Assembly: GCF_011806425.1 (NCBI RefSeq)
Contig: NZ_JAATOV010000008.1
Span: 124,001-188,000 of the forward strand
Length of the DNA stretch: 64,000 nucleotides
Reading direction: 5' to 3'
Origin: Thalassospira lucentensis
GTDB lineage: Bacteria > Pseudomonadota > Alphaproteobacteria > Rhodospirillales > Thalassospiraceae
The notes under the pieces are model-generated. The model saw only the letters and a list, made by a program, of their open reading frames with translations, did not search any database and had not been told where the DNA came from. The position numbers and the translations under genes are program-made. Positions 47,804 through 58,216 of the stretch are shown here, in pieces. Every line of letters begins with the position of its first letter. Position 1 is the stretch's first letter.

Positions 47804-48712
47804 TTACGGGCGTGTCGCGCCGAAATCCTCGATCAAAATATCCAGAAACAGGTTGGCGACTGGGTCAAGCTGCTTGCTGTTATCAAAGCTTGCCTGAAAC
47901 AGCGTGTCGACGAAGAACTGTTCGGGGCGGATGGCCCGCATGCGTCCGTTTGCAACGAATTGTTGCGCATAATGTTCGGGCAAATATCCCAAATAAGCCC
48001 CCGACAGGATCAGGCGCGCTTCGGCTTCCATGTCCGAAACCATGGCGTGCGGCTTGGCGATGGCGAAATCTTTAAGGTCGCGGCCCAGCCAGAATTTGCG
48101 CCCAACAATGCGAAACCGGCGGATTTCATCAATATCAATCGTCGCGTCGGGCTGATCAAACAACGGATGTTCCGCCCCGCAGTAAAACCGGTGCATTTCC
48201 GAATAAAGCGGCACATAGGTCAGACCCAACACCGTTTTGGGAAAGGCACAAATCCCGACCTGAATGACCCCGGTGACCACTTCGCGCAGCAGGTCATTCG
48301 GGGCCCTTGTTTCAACATGCAGCGTCACATCGGGCGCACGGTCGACAAATCGCGCAATGGTTTGTTCGATTTTGCGCGCGCCGGGATCGGTGATGGTGTT
48401 GTCGGTCAATCCAATGGTCAGCGTCCCGGTCAGTTTATCGCGCAGCGACCGCATCTTGGTTTCAAATTGGCCGATGTTTTTAAGCAAGCTATGGGCTTCT
48501 TCAAAAACGATCTGCCCTTCATATGTCAGGGAAAATCCACCGCGGCCGCGCTTGCAGAGCGTAAAGCCAAGCCGCGCTTCAAGGGCCGTGACATAGCTTG
48601 AAATCGTTGACAGCGACAGGTTCAGGTCACTTTGCGCAGCGGCAAATCCACCCGCCTCGACAATGGTCAGAAATATGCGCAGTAACTTCAGATCGGTCTG
48701 ATCCATCGCCAT
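47804..48712 (-). CDS. LysR family transcriptional regulator
   Basis: A 302-residue LysR regulator with an N-terminal winged helix (DLKLLRIFLTIVEAGGFAAAQSDLNLSLSTISSYVTALEARLG) and a two-lobe effector domain (about 95-300). It is divergent from the agmatinase gene, with an inverted repeat near its start, so it most likely controls that gene and itself. The effector is unknown but could be a guanidino compound or polyamine. ATG codons at residues 1 and 3 are both possible starts. Confidence 0.92.
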   Translation of the reverse strand: MAMDQTDLKLLRIFLTIVEAGGFAAAQSDLNLSLSTISSYVTALEARLGFTLCKRGRGGFSLTYEGQIVFEEAHSLLKNIGQFETKMRSLRDKLTGTLTIGLTDNTITDPGARKIEQTIARFVDRAPDVTLHVETRAPNDLLREVVTGVIQVGICAFPKTVLGLTYVPLYSEMHRFYCGAEHPLFDQPDATIDIDEIRRFRIVGRKFWLGRDLKDFAIAKPHAMVSDMEAEARLILSGAYLGYLPEHYAQQFVANGRMRAIRPEQFFVDTLFQASFDNSKQLDPVANLFLDILIEDFGATRP

Positions 48713-48731
48713 CGTTATGCTGTCCTTGGTT

Positions 48732-48759
48732 GCTTACTTTTGGAATTGCCAAAGTAAGC
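48732..48759. promoter_or_regulatory. Inverted repeat in the lysR-speB intergenic region
   Basis: GCTTACTTT and AAAGTAAGC are perfect 9-bp arms 10 bases apart, beginning 20 bases before the LysR start. The dyad is a good candidate LysR binding site for autoregulation and divergent control. The rest of the 248-base spacer shows no second clear copy. Confidence 0.6.
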
Positions 48760-48960
48760 TTCAGAAATACGTTATTTTTCCAAGGCCCGCAATTTGATCT
48801 GCTGACGTCGTGATATCGCCGCATACAAAAGACGGCATGAAAACGGAAACATGTGTTGCGCGGGAATGCCCCCGGATTTGGTTGTGTGTTCCCCCAACCA
48901 TTAGACGCATGAACCCGAAAACTTAGACGCCCGCAAATCAGGACCCAGGAGGCCACCATC

Positions 48961-50013
48961 GTGAACACGGAAAAGCTTGCCAAACTGCGCGAAAAATATG
49001 GCACTGCCAAAGGTGCGGATATCTTTGATCCGCATTTTAAGGAAGTCGCCGAAAGCCAGTTTAGCGAAGATGGCGGGCGCAAATGGCCTTTTGCTGGGGT
49101 GCCAACATTTTTGGATGCGCCGTTTGCGTCGGATGCGGCGGCCAATGACTTTGCGGGGCTTGATATTGCCCTTGTCGGGGTGCCGATGGATCTGGGTGTT
49201 AGCAACCGTGCCGGGGCGCGGTTGGGGCCACGTGCGATCCGTAATATTGAACGCATCGGTCCGTATGAACATGTGTTGCGCATGGTGCCCGGGGCCATGG
49301 CTCAGATTGCCGATATTGGCGATGTGCCGTTTCGCAGCCGCTATTCGCTGGAAAGCTGCCATGAAGACATCGAAGCCTATTTCACCAAAATCGTTGATGC
49401 CGGGGTGATCCCGATTGCGGTGGGCGGCGATCATTCGATCAGCTATTCGATCCAAAAAGCCGTGGGCAAGGATCGCCCGGTGGGCATGATCCACCTTGAT
49501 GCCCATTGCGATACCTGCGGGGAATATGATGGATCGCGGTTCCATCATGGTGGCCCGTTCCGTGAGGCGGTTATGGATGGTGTGCTTGACCCTGAACGCA
49601 CCATTCAAATCGGCATTCGCGGCGGGTCTGAATATGTCTGGGAGTTTTCCTATGACAGCGGCATGACCGTCATCCATGCCGAAGAAGTCCCGAAAATGGG
49701 TGTGGATGCCGTGATCGCCAAGGCCCGCGACGTGGTGGGGGATGGCCCGGTTTACCTATCCTTTGACGTTGATTGCCTTGATCCATCCTTTGCCCCGGGC
49801 ACTGGTACCCCCGAAATCGGCGGGCTGACATCGCGCGAAGCCCTTGCGATTTTGCGCGGCCTTCGCGGGATCGATTTTGTCGGTGCAGATGTGGTGGAAG
49901 TCGCCCCGCAATATGACGCCACCACCAACACCGCCCATGTCGGCGCGCAGGTTTTGTTCGAAGAGCTTTGCCTGATCACCGATGCGCTTAAGCACCGCAA
50001 AGATCGCTTGTAA
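48961..50013 (+). CDS. speB: Agmatinase-like ureohydrolase
   Basis: A 350-residue binuclear-manganese ureohydrolase. Metal ligands are His158 (GGDHS), Asp180, His182, Asp184 (LDAHCDT), Asp269 and Asp271 (SFDVDCLD). The family includes agmatinase, guanidinobutyrase and related enzymes releasing urea; agmatine is the most likely substrate but the longer N-terminus (about 60 residues) leaves others open. GTG at 48961 has AGGAGG seven bases upstream. It is divergent from a LysR gene and ends at an intrinsic terminator. Confidence 0.9.
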   Translation: MNTEKLAKLREKYGTAKGADIFDPHFKEVAESQFSEDGGRKWPFAGVPTFLDAPFASDAAANDFAGLDIALVGVPMDLGVSNRAGARLGPRAIRNIERIGPYEHVLRMVPGAMAQIADIGDVPFRSRYSLESCHEDIEAYFTKIVDAGVIPIAVGGDHSISYSIQKAVGKDRPVGMIHLDAHCDTCGEYDGSRFHHGGPFREAVMDGVLDPERTIQIGIRGGSEYVWEFSYDSGMTVIHAEEVPKMGVDAVIAKARDVVGDGPVYLSFDVDCLDPSFAPGTGTPEIGGLTSREALAILRGLRGIDFVGADVVEVAPQYDATTNTAHVGAQVLFEELCLITDALKHRKDRL

Positions 50014-50040
50014 GAACCACCGCGTCAGAACACATCAGGT

Positions 50041-50083
50041 CGCGCAAACAGGCCGTTTGTGCCTTTGTTTGCGCGGCTTTTCT
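50041..50083 (+). terminator. Intrinsic terminator of speB
   Basis: A perfect 10-bp stem (CGCGCAAACA 50041-50050 with 50066-50075) with a 15-base loop that can form a small inner GGC-GCC stem, followed by GCTTTTCTT. It begins 28 bases after the speB stop. Confidence 0.78.
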
Positions 50084-50109
50084 TGCTATCGCAACCGCGA
50101 GTACGGGGG

Positions 50110-51030
50110 CTATCGCGGATGTTTGGTGGTTGTCTGGCCCAGACTTGCGATAAAGGCCCCCGGGCTAACACCCCACATGGATTTGAAATGCCGGTTCAAA
50201 TGGCTTTGATCGGCAAAACCGGTCGCCGCGGCGGCATCGGCAATTGATGATCCATCAAACAGCATCCGTTTGGCGCGGCGCAATCGCATGTGATTGAAAT
50301 AGGTATGCGGGGGCAATCCGGTGGCCTTACGAAACACGCGCAGCAGGTGAAACCGGCTGAGCCCCGTCAAAGTCGCCAAATTATCAAGCGATATATTCGC
50401 ATCCAAATGGGCCTGCATATAGTCAATCACCGTCTGGATGCGTTTGTCTTCCGATCCGGGGTGATAGATCGCGGGCGGCGCATCCGCATGACGCAGGGCA
50501 AGGCGCGCCGCCCCATATAACAACCGGCTGTCGCGTTCCAAAAGGCTGGTGGTTGCGCTGTGTTCGGGGCGAAACAGATGCTGGATCACCAAAAGCTGGT
50601 GATGAAGCTCGGTATCGGCGACGACATGGGTGCTAAAAGACGGCAGACCCGGATTTTTGGGCGAAATTTCATCAATCAAATCGCCAAAGATTTCCGGGGC
50701 GATAAACATGATTTGGTAGTGATAACCGTCATCGGATGCCGGTCCGCCGTCATGGACCTGCATCGGGTTCATCATCAAAAGTTCGCCGCGCGTCGCGACA
50801 AAGCTTTCGCCGCGCGTCATGAACCGTTCGGCACCATTGATGATATTGCCAAACGCGTAATAATCGTGGCTGTGCTTGGGAAAGGTGAAACGTTTATAGT
50901 CGGCTTCAAACAAATCAATCCCATCGGCCACGCGCCAATGCTGCGCCGTTTCGGGCGCTTTTGATTTCGGCCTCGCCTGTGCGGCGGAAACATTACCGCG
51001 GGCCGAACGATGTTGCTGAGCCTTTTCCAT
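50110..51030 (-). CDS. AraC family transcriptional regulator
   Basis: A protein of about 306 residues with an N-terminal cupin-like arm (FTFPKHSHDYYAFGNIINGAERFMTRGE, then GELLMMNPMQVHDG) and a C-terminal AraC double helix-turn-helix (ANISLDNLATLTGLSRFHLLRVFRKATGLPPHTYFNHMRLRRAKRML and FADQSHLNRHFKSMWGVSPGAF). The start is uncertain: ATG 51030 fits family length; the frame runs to 51108. It is convergent with speB and divergent from a chemoreceptor gene. The ligand is unknown. Confidence 0.9.
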   Translation of the reverse strand: MEKAQQHRSARGNVSAAQARPKSKAPETAQHWRVADGIDLFEADYKRFTFPKHSHDYYAFGNIINGAERFMTRGESFVATRGELLMMNPMQVHDGGPASDDGYHYQIMFIAPEIFGDLIDEISPKNPGLPSFSTHVVADTELHHQLLVIQHLFRPEHSATTSLLERDSRLLYGAARLALRHADAPPAIYHPGSEDKRIQTVIDYMQAHLDANISLDNLATLTGLSRFHLLRVFRKATGLPPHTYFNHMRLRRAKRMLFDGSSIADAAAATGFADQSHLNRHFKSMWGVSPGAFIASLGQTTTKHPR

Positions 51031-51377
51031 CTGACAATGATAACGCCAAAAGGAAATCACGGCTTGGACAATATTGTCATCGTTACAAAGTAGAAGCGCT
51101 CGGCGCACGGCTTTTTTAAATTAGCCGAATCGCATTAAATCGATCAAATGCCGGAAATTGGCATTGTTCCAAACGGTCAATACGCCCTCAGATCATTGTA
51201 TAGGGCGTTTTCATATGAACTTTTTTATGCGTGCTTTTTTGTTGATGTGAATGGATGAAATGATCATCAGGTGCCCTGAATGCGCGACAAATGCCGATTT
51301 CATCCAACTGTTACAAACCCGCCGCCCAACGCAGGTTAAGACTGACGTCACGGTTTTATCACCTTTTGGGATGGCGC
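51031..51377. other. Divergent spacer between AraC and chemoreceptor genes
   Basis: About 347 bases, AT-rich near 51110-51250. Two hairpins are visible: AATGCC-GGCATT near 51148-51166, and ACGCCCT-AGGGCGT (51182-51188, 51202-51208) followed by TTTTC on the plus strand. The second looks like a terminator but has no plus-strand gene before it; it may be part of an operator or a leader. Confidence 0.4.
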
Positions 51378-53531
51378 ATGTTTTTGGATCGTATTCGGAT
51401 TGGATCGCGCATTTTTACTGGCTTCTGTGTGCTGGTGGTGCTGCTGGTTGGGCTCAGCGCGCTGTCTTCGACCTATCTTTTGAGATTTAGCGGCCATGCC
51501 GATCGCATTGCCAAAAGCACCACCTTGGTCGGCCTTGCCAATGATTACGCGCTGAAGCTTGAACGCCTGTCCAATCAGGTGTTGCTGTTTGCCCAGACGG
51601 TCGATGTGCAAGACCGCGAAGGAATCACCACCCTGCAAAACGCGGCCGAGCAAAGCGGTGCGACCCTTGTCGCGGCCCTGCGCGAAAGCGGGGATCAAAA
51701 CCGTGCTGACACGCTCGAAAGCCTAAGTGCCGATTACATCGCAACGCTGGAGCCACTTGTCCTGCGGGCCGAAAACCTTACCGCGGCATCCGATACCATG
51801 TTGCTTGGCGCCAATCAGCTCGGCAAATCTGCCGCCAAACTTGAAGAATTCATCGCCAAACGCGATCCGGCCTTGGCCGCAAAATATGCCGATAAGCTGG
51901 GCGCACTTAATCTGGCGGCGATTGTAAATAGCCTGCAATATCCGATCCTGCGCACGCCAGACGCGCTTGAGGCGGCGCGCGCAAAAACCTCCGCACTGAC
52001 CGATCTTCAAGAAGAAATCAAATCGTCCTTTGATGGCCTGAAACGCAAAGAGAAAAAGCTGTTTTCCTATGCGCTGCGCGATAATGATTTGCTCAAACAG
52101 GGGGCCAATCAGCTTGAAGGGTCCATCGGTGGGTTCCGCCAATCGATGGATGATTTCAAAACGGCGGTGCGCAGCGTGCAGACCATCACGCAAAACATCC
52201 GCCAAGAAGCCATGGCACGCCAAGCCGCTCTGGTCGATGCCGCCCATGCCCAATCAACCAATTCGGCCCTGACCAATATTGTCGTGGCGGCAATCGGCGT
52301 TGTGATTGCGTTGGCACTCGCACTTGGCATCACCATGAGCATCCTGCGCCCGCTTAAACGGGTGAATGGCGATATGGCGCGGCTGAGTGAAAATGACACC
52401 CACATTGATCTTGTCGATATTAACCGGCGCGATGAATTTGGCGCCATGGCGCGCACGGTTGCGATTTTCCGTGATAACGCGCTAAAGATCGAAACCATGG
52501 CCGAGGAACGCATTACCCTGCAACGCCTCGAAGAAGAAAAGCGCCGCGCATCCTTGGGCGCAATGGCCAACACCATCGAAGGTGAAACCACCGGCCTTGT
52601 CCAATCGGTCAGTCATCAAGTCACCCGCATGCGCGAAGCTGTCACCGAAGTTTCCGCCGCTGCCCAGCGTGTGACCATCCAAACTGAAACCGCCACCGAT
52701 GCGGCCCAGCAAAGCCAGTCGCATTCGACCGCCATTGGTGATGCCGCCCGCCGCCTGACCACGGCAATCGGATCGATTGCCAGCCGGGTCGAACGCCAAC
52801 GCGGTATTGCGCAAAATGCGGTTGGATCGACCCAACAATCGGCCAAGGCCGTTGATGATCTGCGCGAAGTTGCCACCAGCATCGAACAGATTGTCGATCT
52901 GATCCGCGGCATTGCCGGGCAAACCAACCTTTTGGCGCTGAATGCCACGATTGAGGCCGCCCGTGCCGGGGATGCGGGCAAAGGCTTTGCCGTCGTCGCG
53001 GCAGAGGTCAAAAACCTTGCCAATCAAACCGAAAAGGCCACCGAACAAATCACATCACACGTCAATGCCATGGGCAATGTGACGGACCGTTGCGTAACAT
53101 CGATGCAAGATGTCGGTGTTACGGTACGCGATATGATGTCGATATCTGACGAAGTCGCGGGCGATGTTGAACAACAACGCCGCGAAACCGAGGAAATCAC
53201 TGGCGCCATCGCCCTTGCCGGGCAGGCCGCCCACAATGTTGGGGCCGCCATTGACGAGGTCTCGCGCGATATTGATGCCACCCGCACGCTCAGCGTGGAT
53301 CTTACGCGCCGTGCCGATGAAGTTGAACGCAATGTCACCGAACTGACCGCATCCTTGGATCGTGCGGTGGCCTCTGCCGCGACAGAGCCAGAGCAGGGGG
53401 CTACGGGTGAACCCGAACCTGCGACCGCGTCAGACCCAAAATCGGCTTACCCCGACCCGGACAAAGATCGCAGCAAAGATGCCGACAACCTAGTCCGGTT
53501 TCCGCAATCGGGGATGCGCGGTGCGGCTTAG
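51378..53531 (+). CDS. Methyl-accepting chemotaxis protein
   Basis: A 717-residue transmembrane chemoreceptor. TM1 is near residues 12-32, a periplasmic helical sensor domain of about 280 residues follows, TM2 is near 318-342 ([19 protein letters not shown]), then HAMP, and a signalling domain with the conserved hairpin tip [47 protein letters not shown]. It would signal to CheA; no che genes are nearby. The start at ATG 51378 is preferred because [12 protein letters not shown] begins a normal N-terminus; the frame is open 29 codons earlier. The tail is hydrophilic and Pro/Asp-rich. Confidence 0.94.
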   Translation: MFLDRIRIGSRIFTGFCVLVVLLVGLSALSSTYLLRFSGHADRIAKSTTLVGLANDYALKLERLSNQVLLFAQTVDVQDREGITTLQNAAEQSGATLVAALRESGDQNRADTLESLSADYIATLEPLVLRAENLTAASDTMLLGANQLGKSAAKLEEFIAKRDPALAAKYADKLGALNLAAIVNSLQYPILRTPDALEAARAKTSALTDLQEEIKSSFDGLKRKEKKLFSYALRDNDLLKQGANQLEGSIGGFRQSMDDFKTAVRSVQTITQNIRQEAMARQAALVDAAHAQSTNSALTNIVVAAIGVVIALALALGITMSILRPLKRVNGDMARLSENDTHIDLVDINRRDEFGAMARTVAIFRDNALKIETMAEERITLQRLEEEKRRASLGAMANTIEGETTGLVQSVSHQVTRMREAVTEVSAAAQRVTIQTETATDAAQQSQSHSTAIGDAARRLTTAIGSIASRVERQRGIAQNAVGSTQQSAKAVDDLREVATSIEQIVDLIRGIAGQTNLLALNATIEAARAGDAGKGFAVVAAEVKNLANQTEKATEQITSHVNAMGNVTDRCVTSMQDVGVTVRDMMSISDEVAGDVEQQRRETEEITGAIALAGQAAHNVGAAIDEVSRDIDATRTLSVDLTRRADEVERNVTELTASLDRAVASAATEPEQGATGEPEPATASDPKSAYPDPDKDRSKDADNLVRFPQSGMRGAA

Positions 53532-53588
53532 GCCGCAGTGCCTAAACCATCCATTGCACACATGATCACACCAGATGTGACCGAAATG

Positions 53589-53618
53589 GGCCTGCATGCC
53601 GTATGGGGTATGCAGGCC
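53589..53618. terminator. Hairpin after the chemoreceptor gene
   Basis: GGCCTGCAT and ATGCAGGCC are perfect 9-bp arms with a 12-base loop, 58 bases after the stop. The T-run is poor (TTCATG), so this may be a 3'-end hairpin, not an efficient terminator. The rest of the 53532-53875 spacer has no gene or other clear element and should carry the efflux operon promoter. Confidence 0.4.
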
Positions 53619-53875
53619 TTCATGCATGGCGCGCCTGCAATCGCCACGGAAACCTATGATTTTGTTCACATCGCGATACAAACTGCGACGTTTCTGATAC
53701 AATTTTAATGTGGTTCTGACCGACTGGTTGCAGTAGCTTTCGCATAACACGTATTTCACGATAATCGTGCCTGCCCCCGTGGGTAAGGATTTGAAATACA
53801 GAACATTTCCCACCAAGGGATAGCGCTATCGGGGCGGTCCAAATCAGCCTGTCCCCAGTTGGAAGTATCAATGCG

Positions 53876-55030
53876 ATGACGCGTAAGACACCGCTTCTGG
53901 TCGCAGGTTTGGCAATCATCGTGATTGCGGCACTTGCGTATATCTTTGCCAAAGACGACATCATGGCGATCATCACACCCGGCGAGCAGCCCGGTGCGAT
54001 GCAGGCGTCTGGCGCGGGTGCGGGCGCGGGTGCTGAACGCGGCCTTCCGGTCATTGCCGAACGTGCCACTTTGATGGATGAAAAAACCGTGGTTGAGGCG
54101 GTCGGAACCGGCAAATCATCGCTGGGTGTTTCGATCTATCCTGCGGTGTCTGGCGAAGTCGCAGACGTGCTGTTTCATGCCGGTGATCATGTCACCAAGG
54201 ATCAGGTGCTGGTCATTCTTGATTCTGATCGTGAACGCCTTGCGCGCGATCTTGCCGCCCTTCAGGTCAAAGACGCCAAACAACTTCTGGCCCGCTATGA
54301 AAAGGCCCGCCCGCTTGGTGCGGTCGCCGAAAGCGAAGTCGACACCGCACGCACAGCGTTGGCCCAGGCCCGGATCGAACTGGATCAGGCCGAAGTCAAT
54401 TTGGCCGACCGGACGATCTTGGCCCCGTTTGATGGCATTGTCGGCATTTCCGAAATTGAGGCCGGCGACCGTGTCGACAGTTCAACTGCGATTGTCACCC
54501 TTGATAACATCGAAAGCATTCTGGTCGATTTTGAAGTCGCCGAAACCCGGTTTGAAAACATCAAACCCGGCCAAAAAGTCCGTGTTGAAACTTGGAGCCT
54601 ACCCGGCGAGCTGTTTGAAGGAACGGTTGATGCCATCGGCAGCCGCATTGACCCGGTCAGCCGGACATTTAGCGTCCGTGCCCGTGTCCCCAATCCAAAT
54701 GGTCGGCTTTTGGCTGGCATGTCCTTTGCGGTTTATGTCGATATCGAAGGCAAACAATATCCGTCCGTGCCTGAAATCTCGGTTCTTTGGGGCGATGACG
54801 GCACCTATGTCTGGCGCATTGATGATGAAAACAAGGTCTCGCAAGTGCCGGTTCGGGTGGTAAAGCGCACCAATGGCCGCATCTTGTTGGATGGGGATAT
54901 TTCGTCCGGTGATCTTATCGTTGTCGAAGGTGTCTTGCGCCTGCGGCCCGGACGTGTGGTGGACGCGACCATTCGTGGCGAAGACCAAGCCGGTGTTGCT
55001 GCGCGTGAAAATCCGGGCGAAGGTTCCTAA
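53876..55030 (+). CDS. RND efflux periplasmic adaptor subunit
   Basis: A 384-residue membrane-fusion protein with an N-terminal membrane anchor (LLVAGLAIIVIAALAYIFA), an Ala/Gly-rich linker, then lipoyl half-motifs (YPAVSGEVADVLFHAGDHVTKDQVLVILDS and ILAPFDGIVGISEIEAGDRV) around an alpha-hairpin, and beta-barrel and membrane-proximal domains (IKPGQKVRVETWSLPGELFEGTVDAIGSRIDPVSRTF). It links the RND pump to the outer-membrane channel encoded next. First gene of a three-gene operon; the pump starts 2 bases after its stop. No regulator gene adjoins. Confidence 0.95.
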   Translation: MTRKTPLLVAGLAIIVIAALAYIFAKDDIMAIITPGEQPGAMQASGAGAGAGAERGLPVIAERATLMDEKTVVEAVGTGKSSLGVSIYPAVSGEVADVLFHAGDHVTKDQVLVILDSDRERLARDLAALQVKDAKQLLARYEKARPLGAVAESEVDTARTALAQARIELDQAEVNLADRTILAPFDGIVGISEIEAGDRVDSSTAIVTLDNIESILVDFEVAETRFENIKPGQKVRVETWSLPGELFEGTVDAIGSRIDPVSRTFSVRARVPNPNGRLLAGMSFAVYVDIEGKQYPSVPEISVLWGDDGTYVWRIDDENKVSQVPVRVVKRTNGRILLDGDISSGDLIVVEGVLRLRPGRVVDATIRGEDQAGVAARENPGEGS

Positions 55031-55032
55031 TC

Positions 55033-58000
55033 ATGGGAATGGAAACGCCCCCACAGGATCAAAATGATCTCGCATCGCTCAGTGTTCGCCGTCCGGTTTT
55101 TATCTGCGTGGTGTCGCTTCTGATCGTTCTGGCCGGTCTTGCTGCCATGCTCGGTGTGGAAATCCGCGAACTGCCTAACGTGGATCGCCCAATCGTTACC
55201 ATCTCGGCAAATTATGACGGCGCGTCGCCTGAAACGGTTGATGCCGAAGTCACAGCGATCATTGAAAGTGCCGCCTCACGCGTTAGCGGCGTGAAAAAAA
55301 TCAGCTCCCAAAGCGAAGAGGGCAATGCCCGCATTCGCATCGAATTTTACCCCGATGTTGATATTAACGACGCCGCCAGCGACATCCGCGAAGCCATCAG
55401 CCGCGCAACCCGCAGCCTGCCTGACGGGGTCGAAGACGTCCGCGTGGTCAAGGCCGACGCCGATGCCAGTGCCATCATGCGCATGGCTGTGGTCAGTAAC
55501 CGCCTGACCGAAGAAGAACTTGCCAATATCGTCGAAGACCAAATTAGCCCGGCTTTGTTGTCTGTACCCGGTGTTGCCGAAATCACGGTCAATGGTGACC
55601 GGGAAAAGGTCCTGCATGTGCGCGTCGATCCGCTGCGCATGGCAAGCTACGGCCTGTCGGTGCAAAACATCGCCGACATTTTGCGTACCGCCCAGTTTGA
55701 TATCCCGGCCGGTAGTTTTGAATCGACGGATCAAAAACTGTTTGTCCGGGCAGATGCATCTGTCTGGGAAATCGATGAACTGAACCAGATGTTCGTGCGC
55801 GATGGCATCCGGCTTGGCGATGTTGCTGATATGTATTATGGGCCGGATGACGCATCGTCCTATGTTCGCCTTGATGGTCGCACAGTGATCGGACTTGGCG
55901 TCACCCGTCAGGCGCAATCAAACACCATTGCGATTTCCAATGGCATACGCGATGCCGTCAAACGGCTGAACGCTCAATACAGCGATATCGAAGTCTTTGT
56001 GAATTCCGACGATGCGGTCTTTATCGAAGGAGCTTTGTGGGAAGTGATCTTTAGCCTCGGCTTGGCAATCGTGATTGTCATCGCGATTTTGTACCTGTTC
56101 TTGCGATCCTTTACCGCGACCTTAATCCCGACTGTGACCATCCCGATTGCCTTGATCGGTACGGTTGCGGCGATCTGGGCAATGGGCTTTTCGATCAATA
56201 TCCTGACATTGCTGGCCCTTGTTCTGGCGACCGGGATGATTGTTGATGACGCGATTGTGGTGTTGGAAAACATTCAACGTCGACGCCATCAGGGCCTTGG
56301 ATCAATGGCCGCTGCCGTCCTTGGATCGCGTCAGGTGTTCTTTGCGGTGATCGCCACTACCTTGACCCTGATTTCGGTCTTTGTTCCGATTTCATTTTTG
56401 CCCAGTACGGCGGGCCGCCTGTTCCGTGAATTTGGCTTTGTTCTGGCTTTTTCGGTTGCGGTGTCTTCCTTTGTCGCGCTGACCCTGTGTCCGATGTTGG
56501 CATCGCGCCTCAAACATATCGATCCGCATGATGGTGATCAAAACGCCAAACCCAATCGCCTCGAACGGTTTGGCTATTCCTGTGCCAATGTTTATCGCCG
56601 CATTCTTGAAGCCGTGCTGGGCTATCCGGTCGTCACCCTGATGGTCTGTCTTGTCTGCGGTGTGGTTGCCTTTGGCGTCTATAACAGTGTCACCAAGGAA
56701 CTGTTGCCCAAGGAAGACCGCGGTCGCATTTTGGTGTCTTTGCGCGGTCCCGATGGGGTTGGCATTGACTATATGGACCGTCAGGTCGAAGCGGTCGAAA
56801 ACATTCTGCGCCCGGTGGTCGAAGCTGGCGACGCGCGCAACATCTACACCATTGTTGGTCTTTGGGACCCGAACTTTGCTTTGGTGATTGCCCCACTGGT
56901 GCCTTGGGATGAACGCAGCCGCAGCCAACAAGACATCACCGGATCAATCCAGGGGCAGCTTAACGCGCTTCCCGGCGTTCAGGCATTTGTCTGGCAACCC
57001 AACAGTTTGGGCCTTCGCGGTGGCACGGGCGAGGGACTGGAATTTGCCTTAACCGGCACCAGTTACCGCAAACTGGCCGAAAATGCCCGCGCCATGCAGC
57101 AGGAATTAGAAGCCAACTATCCCGGTCTGACAGGCATTCGAACGTCTTATCAAACCACCCAGCCACAGCTTCTGGTCAATATTGATCGCAAACGGGCCTT
57201 TGATTTGGGTATTCCGATCAATGAGCTTGATACGACGCTTCGCGCCATGATCGAGGGATATGAAGTCGCCGACATCAATGTCGATGATCAAAACATTCCG
57301 ATCAAATTGCGCAGTTCGCTCGGCAGCATCAATGATCCATCCGATCTTGAAAACCTGTTTGTTACCGGGACCGACGGGCGCATCTTGCCGCTGTCATCGG
57401 TGATTACGCTGGGCGAAGAAGCCGTCGCGTCCGAACTTGAACGCGAAGGCCAACAGCGCGCCGTGACAATTTCGGCAAATCTGGCCCCTGATTATACCTT
57501 GGCTCAGGCGGTCGATGATGTGAATGAAGCGGGCGAAAAGCTGCTGCCGACGGGCACGGGTATTTTGTATCTTGGCGATGCCGCGACCCTTGGCGAAACA
57601 TCAAATGATGTGCAAATCACCTTCCTGATTGCGGTGCTTGTTGTGTTGCTGGTCCTTGCCGCGCAGTTCGAAAGTTTCGTGTCTGCCTTGGTCGTTGTTC
57701 TGACCGTGCCCTTTGGCTTGGCGGCCGCGATCTTTGCCCTGGCACTAAGCGGCACCTCAATCAATATCTACAGCCAGATCGGTCTTGTGATGCTGGTTGG
57801 GTTGATGGCCAAGAACGGTATTTTGGTTGTTGAATTTGCCGATCAGTTGCGCGATGCCGGTAAATCGGTCCGCGAAGCTGTGCATGATGCCGCGATGGTG
57901 CGTTTGCGCCCGATCATGATGACGATGATTTCAACTGTTTTGGGCGGTTTGCCGTTGGTCGTTGGATCTGGTGCTGGTGCCGAGGCGCGCGCCGCAATTG

Positions 58001-58215
58001 GGTGGGTGGTGTTTGGTGGCCTTGGTATTGCCACCTTGTTTACGCTGTTCTTAACCCCGGTTTTGTATCTTTTGTTGGCCCCACTGGTGTCGGCCCGTGC
58101 GGATGGCAGCATGAAATTACAACGCCAGTTACGTGCCGCCGAAGACATTCCAGATACCGGCGAGGTCGAAGACAATCAGGTGTCCGGACATGCGTCCCCA
58201 GAAAGTGCGAAATAA
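55033..58215 (+). CDS. RND efflux transporter permease (HAE1 type)
   Basis: A 1060-residue inner-membrane proton-driven pump with twelve TM helices in two halves and large periplasmic porter domains. The N-terminal SVRRPVFICVVSLLIVLAGLAAM, the TM4 proton-relay Asp pair in GMIVDDAIVVLENIQRR and the C-terminal AIGWVVFGGLGIATLFTLFLTPVLY are typical. Substrates cannot be inferred. The lipoprotein channel gene begins one base after its stop. Confidence 0.96.
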   Translation: MGMETPPQDQNDLASLSVRRPVFICVVSLLIVLAGLAAMLGVEIRELPNVDRPIVTISANYDGASPETVDAEVTAIIESAASRVSGVKKISSQSEEGNARIRIEFYPDVDINDAASDIREAISRATRSLPDGVEDVRVVKADADASAIMRMAVVSNRLTEEELANIVEDQISPALLSVPGVAEITVNGDREKVLHVRVDPLRMASYGLSVQNIADILRTAQFDIPAGSFESTDQKLFVRADASVWEIDELNQMFVRDGIRLGDVADMYYGPDDASSYVRLDGRTVIGLGVTRQAQSNTIAISNGIRDAVKRLNAQYSDIEVFVNSDDAVFIEGALWEVIFSLGLAIVIVIAILYLFLRSFTATLIPTVTIPIALIGTVAAIWAMGFSINILTLLALVLATGMIVDDAIVVLENIQRRRHQGLGSMAAAVLGSRQVFFAVIATTLTLISVFVPISFLPSTAGRLFREFGFVLAFSVAVSSFVALTLCPMLASRLKHIDPHDGDQNAKPNRLERFGYSCANVYRRILEAVLGYPVVTLMVCLVCGVVAFGVYNSVTKELLPKEDRGRILVSLRGPDGVGIDYMDRQVEAVENILRPVVEAGDARNIYTIVGLWDPNFALVIAPLVPWDERSRSQQDITGSIQGQLNALPGVQAFVWQPNSLGLRGGTGEGLEFALTGTSYRKLAENARAMQQELEANYPGLTGIRTSYQTTQPQLLVNIDRKRAFDLGIPINELDTTLRAMIEGYEVADINVDDQNIPIKLRSSLGSINDPSDLENLFVTGTDGRILPLSSVITLGEEAVASELEREGQQRAVTISANLAPDYTLAQAVDDVNEAGEKLLPTGTGILYLGDAATLGETSNDVQITFLIAVLVVLLVLAAQFESFVSALVVVLTVPFGLAAAIFALALSGTSINIYSQIGLVMLVGLMAKNGILVVEFADQLRDAGKSVREAVHDAAMVRLRPIMMTMISTVLGGLPLVVGSGAGAEARAAIGWVVFGGLGIATLFTLFLTPVLYLLLAPLVSARADGSMKLQRQLRAAEDIPDTGEVEDNQVSGHASPESAK

Positions 58216-58216
58216 C

